Below are positions 49,512-62,247 of a DNA stretch of 64,000 nucleotides, in pieces. Within the stretch, counting starts at the first letter, position 1; each line of letters begins with the position of its first letter. A program made the position numbers and the translations under genes. The notes under the pieces are model-generated. The model saw nothing but the letters and a program-made list of their open reading frames with translations, was not told the origin of the DNA and searched no databases. Where the stretch lies: assembly GCA_902729315.2 (NCBI GenBank), contig LR746267.1:6760424-6824423 (forward strand), written 5' to 3'. This DNA is from Spirodela intermedia. Lineage: Eukaryota > Streptophyta > Magnoliopsida > Alismatales > Araceae.

Positions 49512-52500
49512 ATGGAGATTCAGTCATCTGGAAAATCGATTGATACATTGTTCGAAAAGGTTCTTTGCATGAATATCCTCTCTTCTGACTACTTCAAAGA
49601 GCTTTATGCGTTGAAAACCTACCACGAAGTGATAGATGAGATATACAACCAAGTTGATCATGTAGAACCATGGATGACTGGCAATTGTAGAGGCCCATCA
49701 TCTGCCTTTTGTCTTCTGTACAAGTTTTTTACAATGAAACTTACTGTCAAACAAATGCATGGATTATTGAAGCACACTGATTCTCCGTATATCAGAGCTG
49801 TAAGCATGTTCTCCTTCAAACTTTACTGTTTTATGATTTTTTTCGTCAAATTTATTATCTGTCACTTGCATTGTACTTTTAGTTGTGATAAAAAAGACTG
49901 GATAAGTCGTGAACATTTTTTTCTTTGTTTCTATAGAAAGGTACTATTCCACATTTTCACTGCAAGATGCTCACTATGAACTTAGATAGTACCATTATAA
50001 CTCTTTTTCCAGCTATGGAATTCAGTGGTGCCCTCTCCCTACAGAAGCACCTCTTTTATTATATTAGATGTGGTACCTTTTATAGCGTTATGTGTTAGAA
50101 TTTTCATCTGCAGCTAATTTGAAGAGACACTGGTTCCGTGTTTCTGTCTTTTTGATATGGGTATATGGTATTTTACGCTTCATAACCATTGGAAAAAATG
50201 AATACGGTTCTGGACATGTTAGAACATCTATATTAGACTAAATTTTATTTTGAAACATTTGAGACTTGTCCATTTTTTAGTCATACATGTGCATATAAGT
50301 CAGTAAATCATATTCTTTTAATGGCATATAGACCAGGGACCCTTTTTTCATGGAGAATACTTGGAGTACAGTTAGTCCTTTTGTTTATTTTCTCATACAG
50401 CAGAGGTTGAGGTAGCCTTTTGGTTCTGCAGGTTGGTTTTCTCTATTTGCGGTATGTTGCGGATCCAAAGACTTTGTGGAATTGGTACGAGCCATATATC
50501 AAAGATGATGAAGTATGTATATCTCGTACATCATTTCTTGATGTGCTTGTTCATAATATTGTCTTTTATTTATTTTCTGGCTGATGAAAATTACCTAGTT
50601 CTAAGGACTTGAGGTCTCAAACTTATCATGCGATGCCCGATTTTTATTTCATATTGTAATTAACATGTAATATACTCATTAATCTTGAGGATTTCTTTGC
50701 TCTTGGCTCTTATCAGGATGATTGAGGGTTTTTACAGATTTCTCAAAGATCTGGGACAGAGGATTAATTACGAGCCCTATTTTTGCTTGTATAGTCACAT
50801 GTAAATACTGGTGATTTTGGAAACTTCAAATTTATTATTGATCATCTTGTGATATTCATATTTTTCATTTTTTCTGTTGATCATTTTTTTATGGATATGT
50901 TCCCCCCTGATAATTCTATTTTGTTGCACAAGCGTGGCAACCTGGCTTTCCTTTCTTGTGGAGAAACTCCTGGCCACCTATTCCTTATATCTGAAAATTT
51001 TGTCTTCACGTTTCCCAAATCACGTATGATGCATTTCACATTTTTCGCTTCATAAGTGAAACATTAGTTCTAGCCACGGAAGTGCATCTATGGCTTCTCG
51101 CATATTTAGTACACTCTCCTGTAGTCCTAGTGGGTATGCCTCTCACGCTTGTGCAGATCTCTTCAAGCTCATAACTCCACATTCTAAACAGTGTTGTGCT
51201 TATCAAGAGTCAGTTTCACATTCTTATTAACCTTGGAAAATATGGAAATAGATGGATACTAATTTTTCAGGCTTCTTTGAACACCCCAAAAAAAAAAAGA
51301 AAAAAAAGAAAAGAAAAAAGGAAGCGGAATATAAATTCGTCATTCTCTCTTCTTCTTCTTCTTAGCATGCAAGTAATAGTGCCTTCTGAGTATGCAAGTA
51401 ATTGTTTCTAAAAGGTCCCATCTGGTGCCCCCCTCAGACGACGAAGACTACACAGGAGATGCTATGAAAAACAGTCATCAGATACGAAATTGGATAGAAA
51501 GATGCGAAAGTAGAAATAGTCTTGGACCATCCCTCATTCCGTAGCCTGTGTGATACAGGGAGAAGACCCAAGGTGTATTCCATCACACTCCCTTAGTTTT
51601 TGGCTCGTGGCTTCCCCTCGTCTCAGTTTGTGTGGGAAAATACATCTCCAGATCCGTATTCCCTGCCTGACCCACGTTTGGAAGTGCTGTTATTCCCTCT
51701 CTAGAATTTCTTTCTTTTTCTATGGCATTTATTCTACTTTCGTTCAAGGCCCATTCAAGCAATCACCGAGAACGAGCCAAGAACATAACAATGTGTTTCC
51801 TTTTATAATTCTCAGGAATTCTCCCCGGGGTCTAATGGCCGAACAACTACAATGGGTGTGTATGTGCGCGATCTACTTCTTGGCCAGGTCGGTTTTTTTC
51901 CACTTCATTTGCCTTTTTTGCATCGTTTTTTCTTTTTTTGGTTGGAGTAGGACGAAGCAATTCGCTCTTTATTATCATCCCAGGTATTTTTATGTTCTAT
52001 TAATGGAATCCGTTCTTCCATGAATGGATACGAAAATTTTTATGTTATGATCGGGTGGACTTCTCTGATGACATAGCCGAATGAATGGATCAATTTGTGG
52101 AGAAAGTTTTGCCCAAAAAGCAGTTGACTTTCTGTTCATATGCAGTGTTCTTGTTGAATGAATGCATGCGCTGGAAGATTTCTAGCCTCCCCTTTCCGCC
52201 TTCAATCAAGATTATTATAATTTCATGTGGGCTTGATCTTCTTGTTCTTCTTTTTTAATTGCAGTACTACTTTGACACGCTGTTCCCCCGGATACCAGTT
52301 CCAGTGATGCGGCTTATCGTTTCTAACCTCGAGAGGATGAAGCTTCCGACCAAGCCATCAGGGTCAACGGGGGAGTCGACTCGGCACGGCTCGGAGGACA
52401 CTGCCCGCCGCCCGCCGTCAGTGAAGGCCGCTCTGTCGGTCTCCTTCGGGCAACGAGCTCCTCACCGGGCCTCTACCAGGGACTCCTCCCCTGTCCGCCG

Positions 52501-52948
52501 CACGCTCCCTGCCGCTGGCGGTACTGCCAGCAGGGACCGGAGCCCCAGCCATGACCGGCGGAGATCCTCCCCCCGGCGGAGCCGCAGCCGCGACAGAGAC
52601 AGAGACGGTAACGGGCACGGCCGACGGCACAGCAGGGAGAGGGACTCACATCGGGGGAGGCACCGGGAGTCGAGGTCCCGGAGGAGCAGGAGCAGAAGCA
52701 GGAGCAGGAGCAGGAGCAGGAGCGGCGGGGGTGGCGGTGGCGGCGGAGGATCTGATCACCACCGCCGGAGCCCGTTTGGGGAGAGGGGCAAGGAGAAGAC
52801 GGCGGCTTCTGCGATGAGCAATCTGGCGAAGCTGAAGGACCTGTATGGCGACGGCGGCGGGAAGGGTGGAGAGAGGAGCGGGGACCGGTATGGCAAGGAC
52901 AGCAGCACCGAGGAGGTCATCAGGCTAGGAGGGTCTTCGTGGAAATAG
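49512..52948 (+). CDS. SRL1: PRP38-family splicing factor, SR-like (SRL1 type)
   Basis: Four coding exons: 49512-49799, 50432-50512, 51816-51887 and 52265-52948, all GT-AG, 374 residues. Residues about 1-180 form the PRP38 domain: NILSSDYFKELYALKTYHEV, WMTGNCRGPSSAFCLLYKFF, HTDSPYIRAVGFLYLRYVAD and YYFDTLFPRIPVPVMR. PRP38 proteins belong to the spliceosomal tri-snRNP/B complex and are needed for its activation. The C-terminal third is an RS-rich tail with many RS/SR dipeptides and a glycine run, ending in VIRLGGSSWK. This arrangement matches Arabidopsis At5g37370 (SRL1), the PRPF38B group. The last exon encodes the entire RS tail. The protein should act in the nucleus. Confidence 0.94.
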
Positions 52949-53592
52949 GAGTGAAGCCTGTAAGTTACATGCATGAGAGAGGGAGGAATACATTGGGGGA
53001 TGTTGCCTGGCTGATTGACCATTGAATGGACGCTGGGAATTCAGAGCTAAGAGACTAGAGTAAGAAGGTGATCGATCCTTCACCATCATCTATCTAGCAC
53101 TTGATTCTATCTAGATTGTATCATACATCAATTCTTCCCACTTCTCTCTCTTTGTAGGGCCACGGTCATGTGCTCTCTCTCTCTCTCTAGTTTGCATCAG
53201 CTGGGCACCAAGGAGCTAATTTTCTTTGTTCAATGCAATACTAATTTCCCTGCTATACTCCGAGATGGATATTTATTTAATTAAAATTAATAAAAATATA
53301 ATAACAAAATTTCCCCGAGAACCTCACTGGTTAATAATCACTTACACAATGCACGAGCATTGACATTCAGAACAACATGCAATGAACAAGTACCCAAAAC
53401 AGCAATCCTCTGTCGGATTCCGATTTAGGGTTTGAATATTAATACTTGAAGGAGAAAAAGGCGTCATCCAGACGAGGTTTTTCAAGCCCAGAGTTCTTGA
53501 ATTATGAAAGCTTATTCGGTGACCCAAAAAGGCAAAAGATTTGTCACACCAACAACTTTCGGAAGAGGCGGGGAGATCACCAGGCCGATCGA
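52949..53592. other. Convergent 3' region between SRL1-type and COX5C genes
   Basis: The two genes converge here. No additional gene seen. A short (CT)n tract lies at 53171-53190. Confidence 0.7.
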
Positions 53593-53787
53593 TCATTCCT
53601 CGACGACGACGCTGATCTCGCCCCTGTCGAGCATGTCGTAGAAGGACCTGACCTTCCTCTGCTCATTCCAGTGATGCATCTTCCACAGGCCGCCGGCAAC
53701 AAGGCCCAGGCTGAGGCCGATGATGATCTCTTTCACGACGCTCGGGCCTTTCAACGTGGCATGGGCAATCTTGTGGGCACCAGCCAT
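53593..53787 (-). CDS. COX5C: Cytochrome c oxidase subunit 5C (COX5C)
   Basis: A single coding exon of 64 residues: MAGAHKIAHATLKGPSVVKE at the start, one membrane segment (about 20-36, EIIIGLSLGLVAGGLW), then KMHHWNEQRKVRSFYDMLD and the end GEISVVVEE. This is the full length and pattern of plant COX5C, a nuclear-encoded small subunit of mitochondrial complex IV in the inner membrane. The start is set by the conserved MAG and lies 7 nt inside an exon whose acceptor (GGTTCTGCAG) ends at 53795, so the gene has an untranslated first exon upstream. Confidence 0.95.
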   Translation of the reverse strand: MAGAHKIAHATLKGPSVVKEIIIGLSLGLVAGGLWKMHHWNEQRKVRSFYDMLDRGEISVVVEE

Positions 53788-53794
53788 CTTCTCC

Positions 53795-56429
53795 CTGCAG
53801 AACCAGAAGTCCATGCCGGTGAGAACAATAGTTCTCCATAATCTTTGTTAAACCCCTGCAGCTAGCCTGAACCATGGTTTGATAAGATCACAAGAGGATT
53901 TTACTTCTGGTTTAGATTAATCCATCTCGAGTTTAAACAAGTATAGTTAGAAGCATAGTTGGATTTAAATCAAAATCGTAGGATTTAATCTTCACAGAAG
54001 GAGACAGAACATTAAGGTGGAGTGGAGGGTAGAAAAGCAAGGACAGTAGCTTAAGGTCAATCAAACCATTTTTTATTTTTTATGGTATTTAGTTGCGTCA
54101 AATTAGATAGAAGATTCTGATTAGATACCAGACATTAGTTAGAAGATGAATTCAACTATAGTCCACTTCACAAAATATAAATATACGATTCTGACAACAT
54201 TAATCATGTCCCTTACTCCTGCAACAGTCTACACCATTGACAGCTGATTCGTAGCTCACAACAGCATGGCATATAGGAAGGGTCACACGACAATTACAGG
54301 AGATAACCCCTTGAATGAGATTATCAACCAAGTATTAGAACACATGGAAACGCATCCCACATTGGCTTAACGGGTTCTTATTTCATCTGCTGATCTCGTC
54401 TCAATTAAGATCTTAACCCCTACTGAACGATATTAAGCTAAAAGAAATCATGCTAAAATTTTGTTAGAAATACCATGGTGATTAGTTACCTCGCCAGTGC
54501 TGGTGAATCATGTGCAATGGTATCATGTTGGCACAAGTGAAACATAGGATTGACATTTTGTGCAGTAGCACACAGTAGGATCGCACCAAGATAGTGATAA
54601 GCTGAGAGAGGGAAGGAGAGAGGAAGGGAGGAGGGTAGAAACGGATGCAGTGTTAAGCTAAGGAGAAGTGGAAAACGAGTCGTATATGAATGATTGGGTG
54701 TATGCTATAAAAGAAGCACAGGCTAAATATAAAATCACAGATATGCATATTCACACATAGTTGAGTTTGTTTTCGATAATCTCATCAGTGACATGATCAG
54801 CTCCACCTAGCTCACAATAAAGAGTCAAAAACTGAGGACTATCATCCTCGGATATCTCCCTCCTATGGAGTGACTATGGCCAGAAAATATCAGATAGCCT
54901 GGCAAAGCCAAACCTAGATTGACAAGTCAATTTTTCATGCCTATTCTTGAGCAAAAAGACAGGTTTACCAGATAGCTAATTTGAGTGGTTTACTCAAGTC
55001 AAAGATAATTGTCTGATCATTTCATCTCTTTCCTATAAAATGAATACCGTATCTAACTCACAATGTATCTCACCCACTGATGATTCTATAAAAATGAGAC
55101 ATGATTTCTGGTGGTATCTCAGCTTTTTGAGGGGTTTACTCAAGACAAAGATAACTGTCTGATCAGTTCATCTCTCTCCTATAAAATGTATATTATATCT
55201 AACTAACAATATAGCTCCACTGATGATCCTACAAAAATGAGACATGATTTGAGGTGGTATCTCAGCTTTGGCAGAGGAATATGAATCAGAGCTCGCAAAG
55301 CTCCTCCCTTAAACTGTGAGAAGCCTTTTTCCACCGAGTAAATAATCTTCCGTACATGGAAATTTTTAATCATGCAGAGTATTCGAAAGGATTCCTGGAA
55401 TCTGCCATAAAGAATGGACCTTTATTGAGGATTTGAGGATTCGATTCCTTTCCTCTTTCTGACATTCAACCTTTTGCATCAAATGTGAGGATGACTTACA
55501 CCGGAGCTCATAACAAGCTCAAAATTAAGATGCCAGATAATTATTGCGTTCTTTCACCCCTTCAAGAGGGTTAAACCCTGAGATAGCAGCTCTCGCTGAC
55601 ATCTTTCTCAGGCTATTCCATAATAAGAGGGAAGAAGGCTCTGACTTCTGACATGAAACTATAATCAGAAAGATTCATGGAATTCATAATGAGGCTTGAT
55701 CTTATATCCTCCGAAAACGGAAATCAGAAGATACGGAAAACTAATATCATCAATCTATAGCTCAGTCTTCATATAAACGAAACTTGAGATCCCAGGAGAC
55801 TCTGATTCAATGTGGACCATATATTGGATTCCTTCTGGGTTTTTCATAATCATAAAATTGAGGGTAGGGAGACCTAATCATTCACCGTTTTCTCGCAGCA
55901 AACCCAGTATAGGAGAGACAGGGAAGATATATTCAAAGTGCAAAAGGGAGACACCCATGGCAGAAATAATTTACCACACAAATGGCTCACGGCTGACGCC
56001 GTTGGAATTATTCATGGGAAGTCAAAACAAGAGAACAGAGAACGTAACCACACATTAAAAATAATCCAAGATAACAATTTTTGCAACTTAAATCAATATA
56101 TTTTCCATGAGAAGAGTCGAAAATAGCTTTGAAAGGGGTAAATAACTGCCCCACGGCAGTTCTGAAGCGACTAGGGCTCAATGAAAGCTAGGGTATCCCT
56201 CTCAGAGAAAACAAAACCCATAACCTAGCGCATGAGAAGGAACAAAATAAAACACTACAGAACGCCAGGACGAAAGGGGCGTGCTGAAATCCAGATCTCA
56301 TGAGAGAGGTATAGAGTTGGATGACGCAGGGAAACCCAGGCCGGCCGTGAAGAAGAGGTCGCAGAAATCGCCGCAGCAGGAAATCCAAGAGATGAACGAC
56401 CGGGTGATAACCAGATGGGAATCAGATAC
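53795..56429 (-). other. COX5C 5' leader intron, about 2.6 kb
   Basis: On the minus strand a CT-rich leader exon ends CGATTCAG before GTATCTG at 56429, and the acceptor is CTGCAG ending at 53795. In Arabidopsis, COX5c genes have a leader intron that is needed for strong expression (Curi and co-workers, from memory), and the layout here is the same. The intron is unusually large for this family and holds a 145-bp direct duplication, but no gene that I can recognise. Confidence 0.65.
54988..55272. repeat. Tandem direct duplication, unit about 145 bp
   Basis: Copy 1 begins at 54988 and copy 2 at 55133, both GGTTTACTCAAG. Matching blocks through the unit are AAAGATAA, TGTCTGATCA, TTCATCTCT, CCTATAAAATG, ACTGATGAT, AAAAATGAGACATGATTT and GGTGGTATCTCAGCTTT. 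Scattered substitutions show that it is not recent. It sits inside the COX5C leader intron. Confidence 0.9.
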
Positions 56430-56448
56430 CTGAATCGATCGGCGGCGT

Positions 56449-56455
<7 letters not shown>

Positions 56456-56482
<27 letters not shown>
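56456..56482. repeat. (GA)n tract in the COX5C leader exon
   Basis: About 13 GA units, CT on the COX5C coding strand, within the untranslated first exon just before its donor. Confidence 0.93.
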
Positions 56483-56487
<5 letters not shown>

Positions 56488-56599
56488 GAGCCCCGGCGGC
56501 GTAGCGAACCACGAACGCAGTAAATGAGCGGTCTTTTCCCCGTCTTTCCCTGATGATCGGTGTTGACCGAGGGCCCGAAATAGCGGTCGGTTGGGGATC

Positions 56600-57180
56600 C
56601 GACCCGAGACCCATTACCGATAGCTGGTGGTTTTCATTAAGGACTTCTGGAAAGTCATTCCTTAATTTTCCGAGAATGAGTTCCTGTCTAAGAATCTGAT
56701 CACGGCAATAAAGTCTCAGCCGTTAGACCTGTCAAAATTATAAATATCACCTTCATCCAATAAATGCTCCATCTTTTATCCGTTTCTGAGGTCAATGCCT
56801 CGTACAAGATACCAATCGTTGGCAATCTTGGAATCAGAAGCGGCGCACCGCCGTTTGGCAGAAATCCGAGTTCATATCAGATCCAACGGTCGATTTGACG
56901 TCAACGCGTCAATTCCAACTCCCACTAATCCTACAATTCGGTGTGCACTGTGTCAATACGCTGAGGGAAGAACAAGAGTGTGGGGCCCGCAGATAACAAC
57001 GAACCAAACGGCCGACGTTTGCCACGGACGCGGACAGGCCCGGTCCGAGTCGGAGGGAGACCACTGCGCGGCTTCTAAAAAAATATTTTCTTTCGGCGAG
57101 GAAATAAAGAAAGTAAATTTATTACTATATTTAATTTCAATAAATAACTAAATGATAAAATCCCACCAATCGCAGTGCGT
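56600..57180. other. Divergent promoter region between COX5C and CID7-type genes
   Basis: Less than about 600 bp separates the COX5C leader exon (minus) from the CID7-type leader (plus). This is a probable bidirectional or back-to-back promoter. No gene seen inside it. Confidence 0.5.
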
Positions 57181-57199
57181 ACCGGGGGGGTAATAAAAT

Positions 57200-59644
57200 C
57201 CGAATCTGGAGAGGCGGCGTCAAACGGAACCCACAGGACGGAGGAAGAGGGACAGAGGGAGGTGGGGAGAAGCTACACAGGGGTGGGTAGGGGGTCCTCC
57301 GCCGCCATAGGAGAAGCTCCATCGCTCTCTGTTGGTACCTTGGCTCTGATATTCTGCTTGGTGGTGGAGTGCAGAAGGCACCAGCAGCGGCGGCTGGGAG
57401 TGGGATTGGTGGCGAGGGAGGAGGAGCGGCGGTGGGGAAGAGAGAGGTCCCCCGGGGGTGGGGGGCCGAAGAGGGTGAAGAGTGGGAGAAGGGAAGGAAT
57501 ATTGGGGGAGGAAAGGGGGGACCCAGTTGTTATCGAGACGGGTTTTCTTTACCATGGATGTGTATCCTTCCTCCATCTTCCCTCGCGTCAAGATCCGCAA
57601 AGGTTGTTCTTCTTTCTGCCGAGGAATCGCTGCTACTGATTGATCCTCGAACGCGTTTCTTTTTCCGTAATTCTCTCTCTCTGTGTCTCCGTCTTTGTGT
57701 CTGTGTCTCTCTCTCTCTTTGCGTTTCTTACTGTATTAGTGGTTTTTAATTTTGTGGAGTTTTCTCGAACTGAGAGGAGGGAGATCACTAGTTGGATCCC
57801 GTGATGCTGATCTTTCTATTCTGGTGGATCTGTGGTTTTATTTATTCTTTTTCCTTCTTTAATTATCTGCAATAATTTGGACGTTCATTTTTGGGGTTGA
57901 CTTTATCAACTTGGTTGTTGGGACGACTTTTGGCCTTCTTTTGTGCTTTCTCAATCAGGTTGATTCTACAGAATAGTTTTTTTCCCACTGTTATTAGTGA
58001 TGAACTTTCAAAGTTGTAAGCATGAGAGATCTTATGGCAGCACTACTTTCTAGAGGAATTGGATCTCCTGTTCAGGTGGTGGAATGATTACTATTCGACT
58101 GAGAGACTGGGCTCAGATTATGCCTTTTGCCTTCCGTTTAGATCGAACCAGAGGTATAGGTATCTTTTGCCTTTTGAAAATGTGTGGGAAGAGATGGCAG
58201 GCCATCCGTGCATATGTATGGCAAAAATTTGACAAAAATATTGCAGAAAACGTATCAGAGAACAGCAACAAATAGGGAAACTAACAATTCAAAAATGTTC
58301 CCACCACCGGGACCAATTTTGCATCTCTTCATGGTAGCTGCAACATGGATTAAGTTTTTAATTCAAGTGTGCTATTTAGTGTGGATGTATTATGAGCAAA
58401 TCCTTTATGATGATTTTAGAGAATATTGTAAACAGAATTTCAGAAGAGGTACAAGGGAGTAGCTACAAACAAGAAACCTAGCAATTCAAAAATCTTCTCA
58501 CTGACGGGATCAATTTTGCACCTCTTTCATGGTAGCCGCAAGATGGATTACATTTTTAATTCAGATGTGCTATTTAGTGTGGATATATTATGAGTAGAAT
58601 AAATTATTTATGATCATTTTAGAGAATGGTGTGAACAAAATTCAATGATCAGTTGTAGGAGAAACCATATCCTGATGGAAAATTGAGTCCCCAAGCGTAA
58701 TATTATAGAAAATGCAATGATAATGTGGTGTTTCTAGTATGAAGTACGTAATATGCAGTACGTAATATGAAAATCAACAGGTAAATTCAATTTCTCTCAG
58801 CTAAGAACAACATTTATTTTCATGTACGTAGGGTGCCCTTTATTAGATTGAAGGATAGCCAACTAACCTCGGCAGAGTTTGTCAAGTTCTCCTAGCTTGA
58901 AAAGTGGGTACAAGAAAGAGGGGAAAGTGGAAGGAAATGGGGGGACAAATGCCTTTGTTCTTGTACAGTAATCTCTTTTCTTAGGGGTTACGTGTTCCAA
59001 ACACTTCTCAAGATAAAAGCCAGATACTGTAGATGTGGTGGTAACTTGTAGGCTCCCAAAGTATTAAATGATATGGATACAAAACGGGCATTTACCAAAT
59101 TTAATAGTTTGGTTTATCCATAATTTTGCAATCTGATGTCGTTGAATGTACTTCTTATATCCTATTCATTCCTATCTTATCAGTGGGAGAAGGAAAGATA
59201 AAATGAAACCCAGATGGCTTTTATTGATTAGGGTTTTTATGGCAGCAATGTTGATTTTCTGCTTCAAAGATGTGCTCCCGTGAACTCTGGTATTGTTCTA
59301 TATTTTTACAATAGATTTTCTAAACGCATATTTGAGGTGTCTAGAATGTGACTTAAGTGGCAATATCACAGATAAGGGTCATAGACAATAATTTGAAGCT
59401 ATAGTCGTTTTGTGTATGCTTTGATGTGTTAGAATTTGATTCATATATGCATGTATTCCATGTAAACCACTGGAACTAAAAATTTATCTTCCTTGGTTTC
59501 TTTTTCTTCTGAAGTTATTGATCTTTTTTTTTTCAAATCGAATTTGCAGGATTGGGATAGTTGCTCTATAGCGGTTGTTTTAGCATCCTCCCTCTGTTAG
59601 AAGATCTTCATATGTAAACAGGATTCCTTAGTTTTTGAATCAAC
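57200..59644 (+). other. 5' leader region and leader intron, CID7-type gene
   Basis: A GC- and purine-rich leader exon lies at about 57200-57600. The coding exon is preceded by a leader segment 59550-59644 behind a clear acceptor (AATTTGCAG ending at 59549). The intron is roughly 1.9 kb and contains a 197-bp direct duplication. The donor could not be fixed. Confidence 0.5.
58266..58650. repeat. Tandem direct duplication, unit about 197 bp
   Basis: Copy 1 begins near 58266 and copy 2 near 58463. Aligned blocks include CAATTCAAAAAT (58285 and 58482), CAATTTTGCA, TCATGGTAGC, TTTTTAATTCA, GTGCTATTTAGTGTGGAT, TATTATGAG and TTTTAGAGAAT. It lies in the leader intron of the CID7-type gene. Confidence 0.9.
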
Positions 59645-61493
59645 ATGAGTTCATCCGGAAAAAAATTGAATTTACCAAGCAAGATGACGAGCTTAAATCC
59701 CAATGCCGTGGCATTTGTCCCTTCTGCTTTTAGATCCACCCTTGAAAACAGTGAGAAAGCAGATATTTCAAGGCTAGATGTCTCGGAAACCTCTGGAAGA
59801 CCATATTTAGATCGTTCGGGGTCAAATATTTCAAACAATTCTGATGACGCGGCTCATCAGTATTGGCGTCACCAATTACCTGATGACATTACTCCTGACT
59901 TTAAGATTGCGAGAGAAGAGGACCTGCAAGCACCAGGCGGTCTATCACTTGCAGCGTTGTCCATTAATGATGGGCTTGATCCATTTGAACACTCCATGAC
60001 GATGAGTAACCAGTTTTTGGGCATGAAGCAAGAGATCTCACCTTCAGACAGTGAACATGTTGACTTGAGTGAAAGAATGGCGTATTCTGGTCTGTCCTCA
60101 GAAGACTACTCTTCAATGTCTCTGATGAATTTGGGCGCTAATACCTGGGACAATCAGTTCGTCAACGGTGATCAGCACCTCACAAATGGCAGAGAGGGAT
60201 CTCAGTATGGTGGGGATTCAAGTGTGGGTTTTCTCAATGATCTGTTAAATGAGCATACGGCTTTAGAGAATGCGGGCATCAATCCTGTGGTGTTCTTGGC
60301 ATCACAGTTCCCCGGTTTTGCAGCAGATAGCCTTGCAGATGTGTATTATGCAAATGGGTGCGACTTGAACCTGACAATTGAAATGCTCACCCAACTTGAG
60401 GTATGTGTCTTGTGGCTTTTGACCTTTGACCAATGATTTGACTATGCACGTTCTTTGTTCTTCAAGAAATATAATGTTTTCAATTTCTTCTTATAATGCA
60501 TCTGGAGCTGGCCAGTTTTTGATGGAAGAAATGAGGAAACACTAATCTAAGTAATTAATGAAATAAATTTATATGTTTAATTTTAAAATGGTTTCTTGTG
60601 TAATTTTAATATTGTATATGCGCGCATAGATTTCAGCTTACTTTAAAAATATTCCTATTTTATGACTGAATTTTTGTCTGAAACGAGCTAAGGTCCTGGA
60701 CAGCAGTTGCCATGGACGCTCAGCTGCCATAAAAAACTCCTGTAGAAGGCCTTCAGTTGAATGTTCTTCAATTGAGCAACCTTCTGAAAGAATTCCCAGT
60801 AGTCGAGCCGACAAAGAATCAAAAAATGTGTATAAACAGATCTCACTGGTCAACCTTAACTGGATTTTGACAGGTTTTCGTCCCTTGAAAGCCCTCTAGT
60901 AGCCGCACATATCCATTGCTTTTGGTGCAATCATCTTCATCCGCTCGGTCATTTGTTATTAAAAAAAGTCAACGATCTGAGAATCTTTGAACAGACTACA
61001 GTGGTAACCTTGGTCAAGTCTGTGGGTGCAGCTTCAGGTGGACAACAACTTCAGCCAGAACACAACCCCAAAAAGCTTATCTGCTCCAAGATTCGACGCC
61101 ATGGACTTCCCGGCCCTTTCAGCCGCGGACTCCCAAGATGGGTCGTCGAAGTATGGCGGTGAAGACGTCCAGCAGGCTCCAAGTATGACCCAATCCATGG
61201 GCAAGGAAGCTTTCCCTTTCCTCAAGTCCAGCGGCTCCGTCGGTGCATCGAGAGGCGGCGCCCCAGACTTTGCCTCGGCAGTCCGGCGACTGGCGTCTCA
61301 GGATTCCGGCCACTGGAAGCTCGAAAGGAACAGCTCCCAAGAAGCGGCCGTCGGCACGATCAGAAACTCCCAGTCCCTCCCGAGCCTGCACAGCAGGCAG
61401 GGTAGAACACTTCTTGGCGAAAAAATCCAGGGCCTTGGCAAGGTGCAGGCTTCCCCAGCGTGGCTCGAGACCGGGGATGCAGTGGGTAAGTTC

Positions 61494-61524
<31 letters not shown>

Positions 61525-62247
61525 CTCTAATTCTCTGCCATTTCTGTCTGGGCAGCACAAGTGTATGCAGAATCGAGGGAGGAAGCCCGTGATTTTGCCA
61601 GGCTGAGGAACACCTGCTTCGAGCAGGTAGGTGGGCGGCCTGTTTCGAGCGGCGCCGCCATCTCTCTCTTCTTTTCTCTCATTCCCTTGTCTTTCCGGAA
61701 TTAGTAATGATGGTACTGCCTGGCAGGCGAGGCAAGCTTTCATAATCGGGAACAAGGCCCTTGCCAAGGAGCTCAGCCTCAAGGGACAGCTCTACAACAT
61801 CCAGATGAAGGAGGCCCACGAGAAGGCCCGCGAATCCATCTTCCGCCACAGGTCAACACAAATAAGTCAACCAATCGGTAGATAAATGAACGAACTTTGG
61901 TGTGCATTTCTCGCATTTATAAGGTTATGGGTGGTGTGTGGGGCAGGAATCCGGTGGCGGCGGAGGCGCAGTTCGTCAACCGGGGGAAGCAGCCGCTGAT
62001 TGACCTCCACGGGCTCCACGTCAACGAGGCGGTTAACGTGCTGCGGCACGAGCTCGCGGTGCTGCGGCGGACGGCGCGGGCAGCGGGTCAGCGGCTTCAG
62101 GTGATGGTGTGCGTCGGCACGGGGCACCACACGAAGGGGGCCCGTACCCCCGCCCGCCTCCCCGCCGCCGTCCAGCGCCACCTTCTCGAGGAGGGTCTCC
62201 AATTCTCCGAAGACCAGCCAGGCCTGCTCCGCGTCCTCATCCGTTGA
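59645..62247 (+). CDS. CID7: PAM2/CUE/DUF1771/Smr protein (CID7 type)
   Basis: Five coding exons: 59645-60400, 61038-61485, 61556-61626, 61727-61851 and 61947-62247, all GT-AG, 566 residues. A PAM2 motif near residues 16-28 (LNPNAVAFVPSAF) binds the MLLE domain of poly(A)-binding protein. A CUE-like region at about 200-252 follows (VVFLASQFPGFAADSLADVY), then DUF1771 (REEARDFARLRN to EKARESIFR). The C-terminal Smr domain holds LIDLHGLHVNEAV and the GTGHH motif. Smr domains can have nuclease activity; the catalytic-type DLHG and GTGHH are both present. This matches Arabidopsis CID7 (At2g26280), a cytoplasmic PABP-interacting protein. The exons after the first are closely packed with short CT-rich introns. 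Confidence 0.93.

Noticed and set aside
49800-49979. Extension of the PRP38 frame beyond 49799
   Set aside because: Reads into the intron past a good donor (GTAAGC); the family continuation resumes exactly at 50432.
57175-57749. Two overlapping 120-150-codon plus-strand frames
   Set aside because: Purine-rich low-complexity sequence in the leader of the CID7-type gene with no family match; conserved coding starts at 59645.
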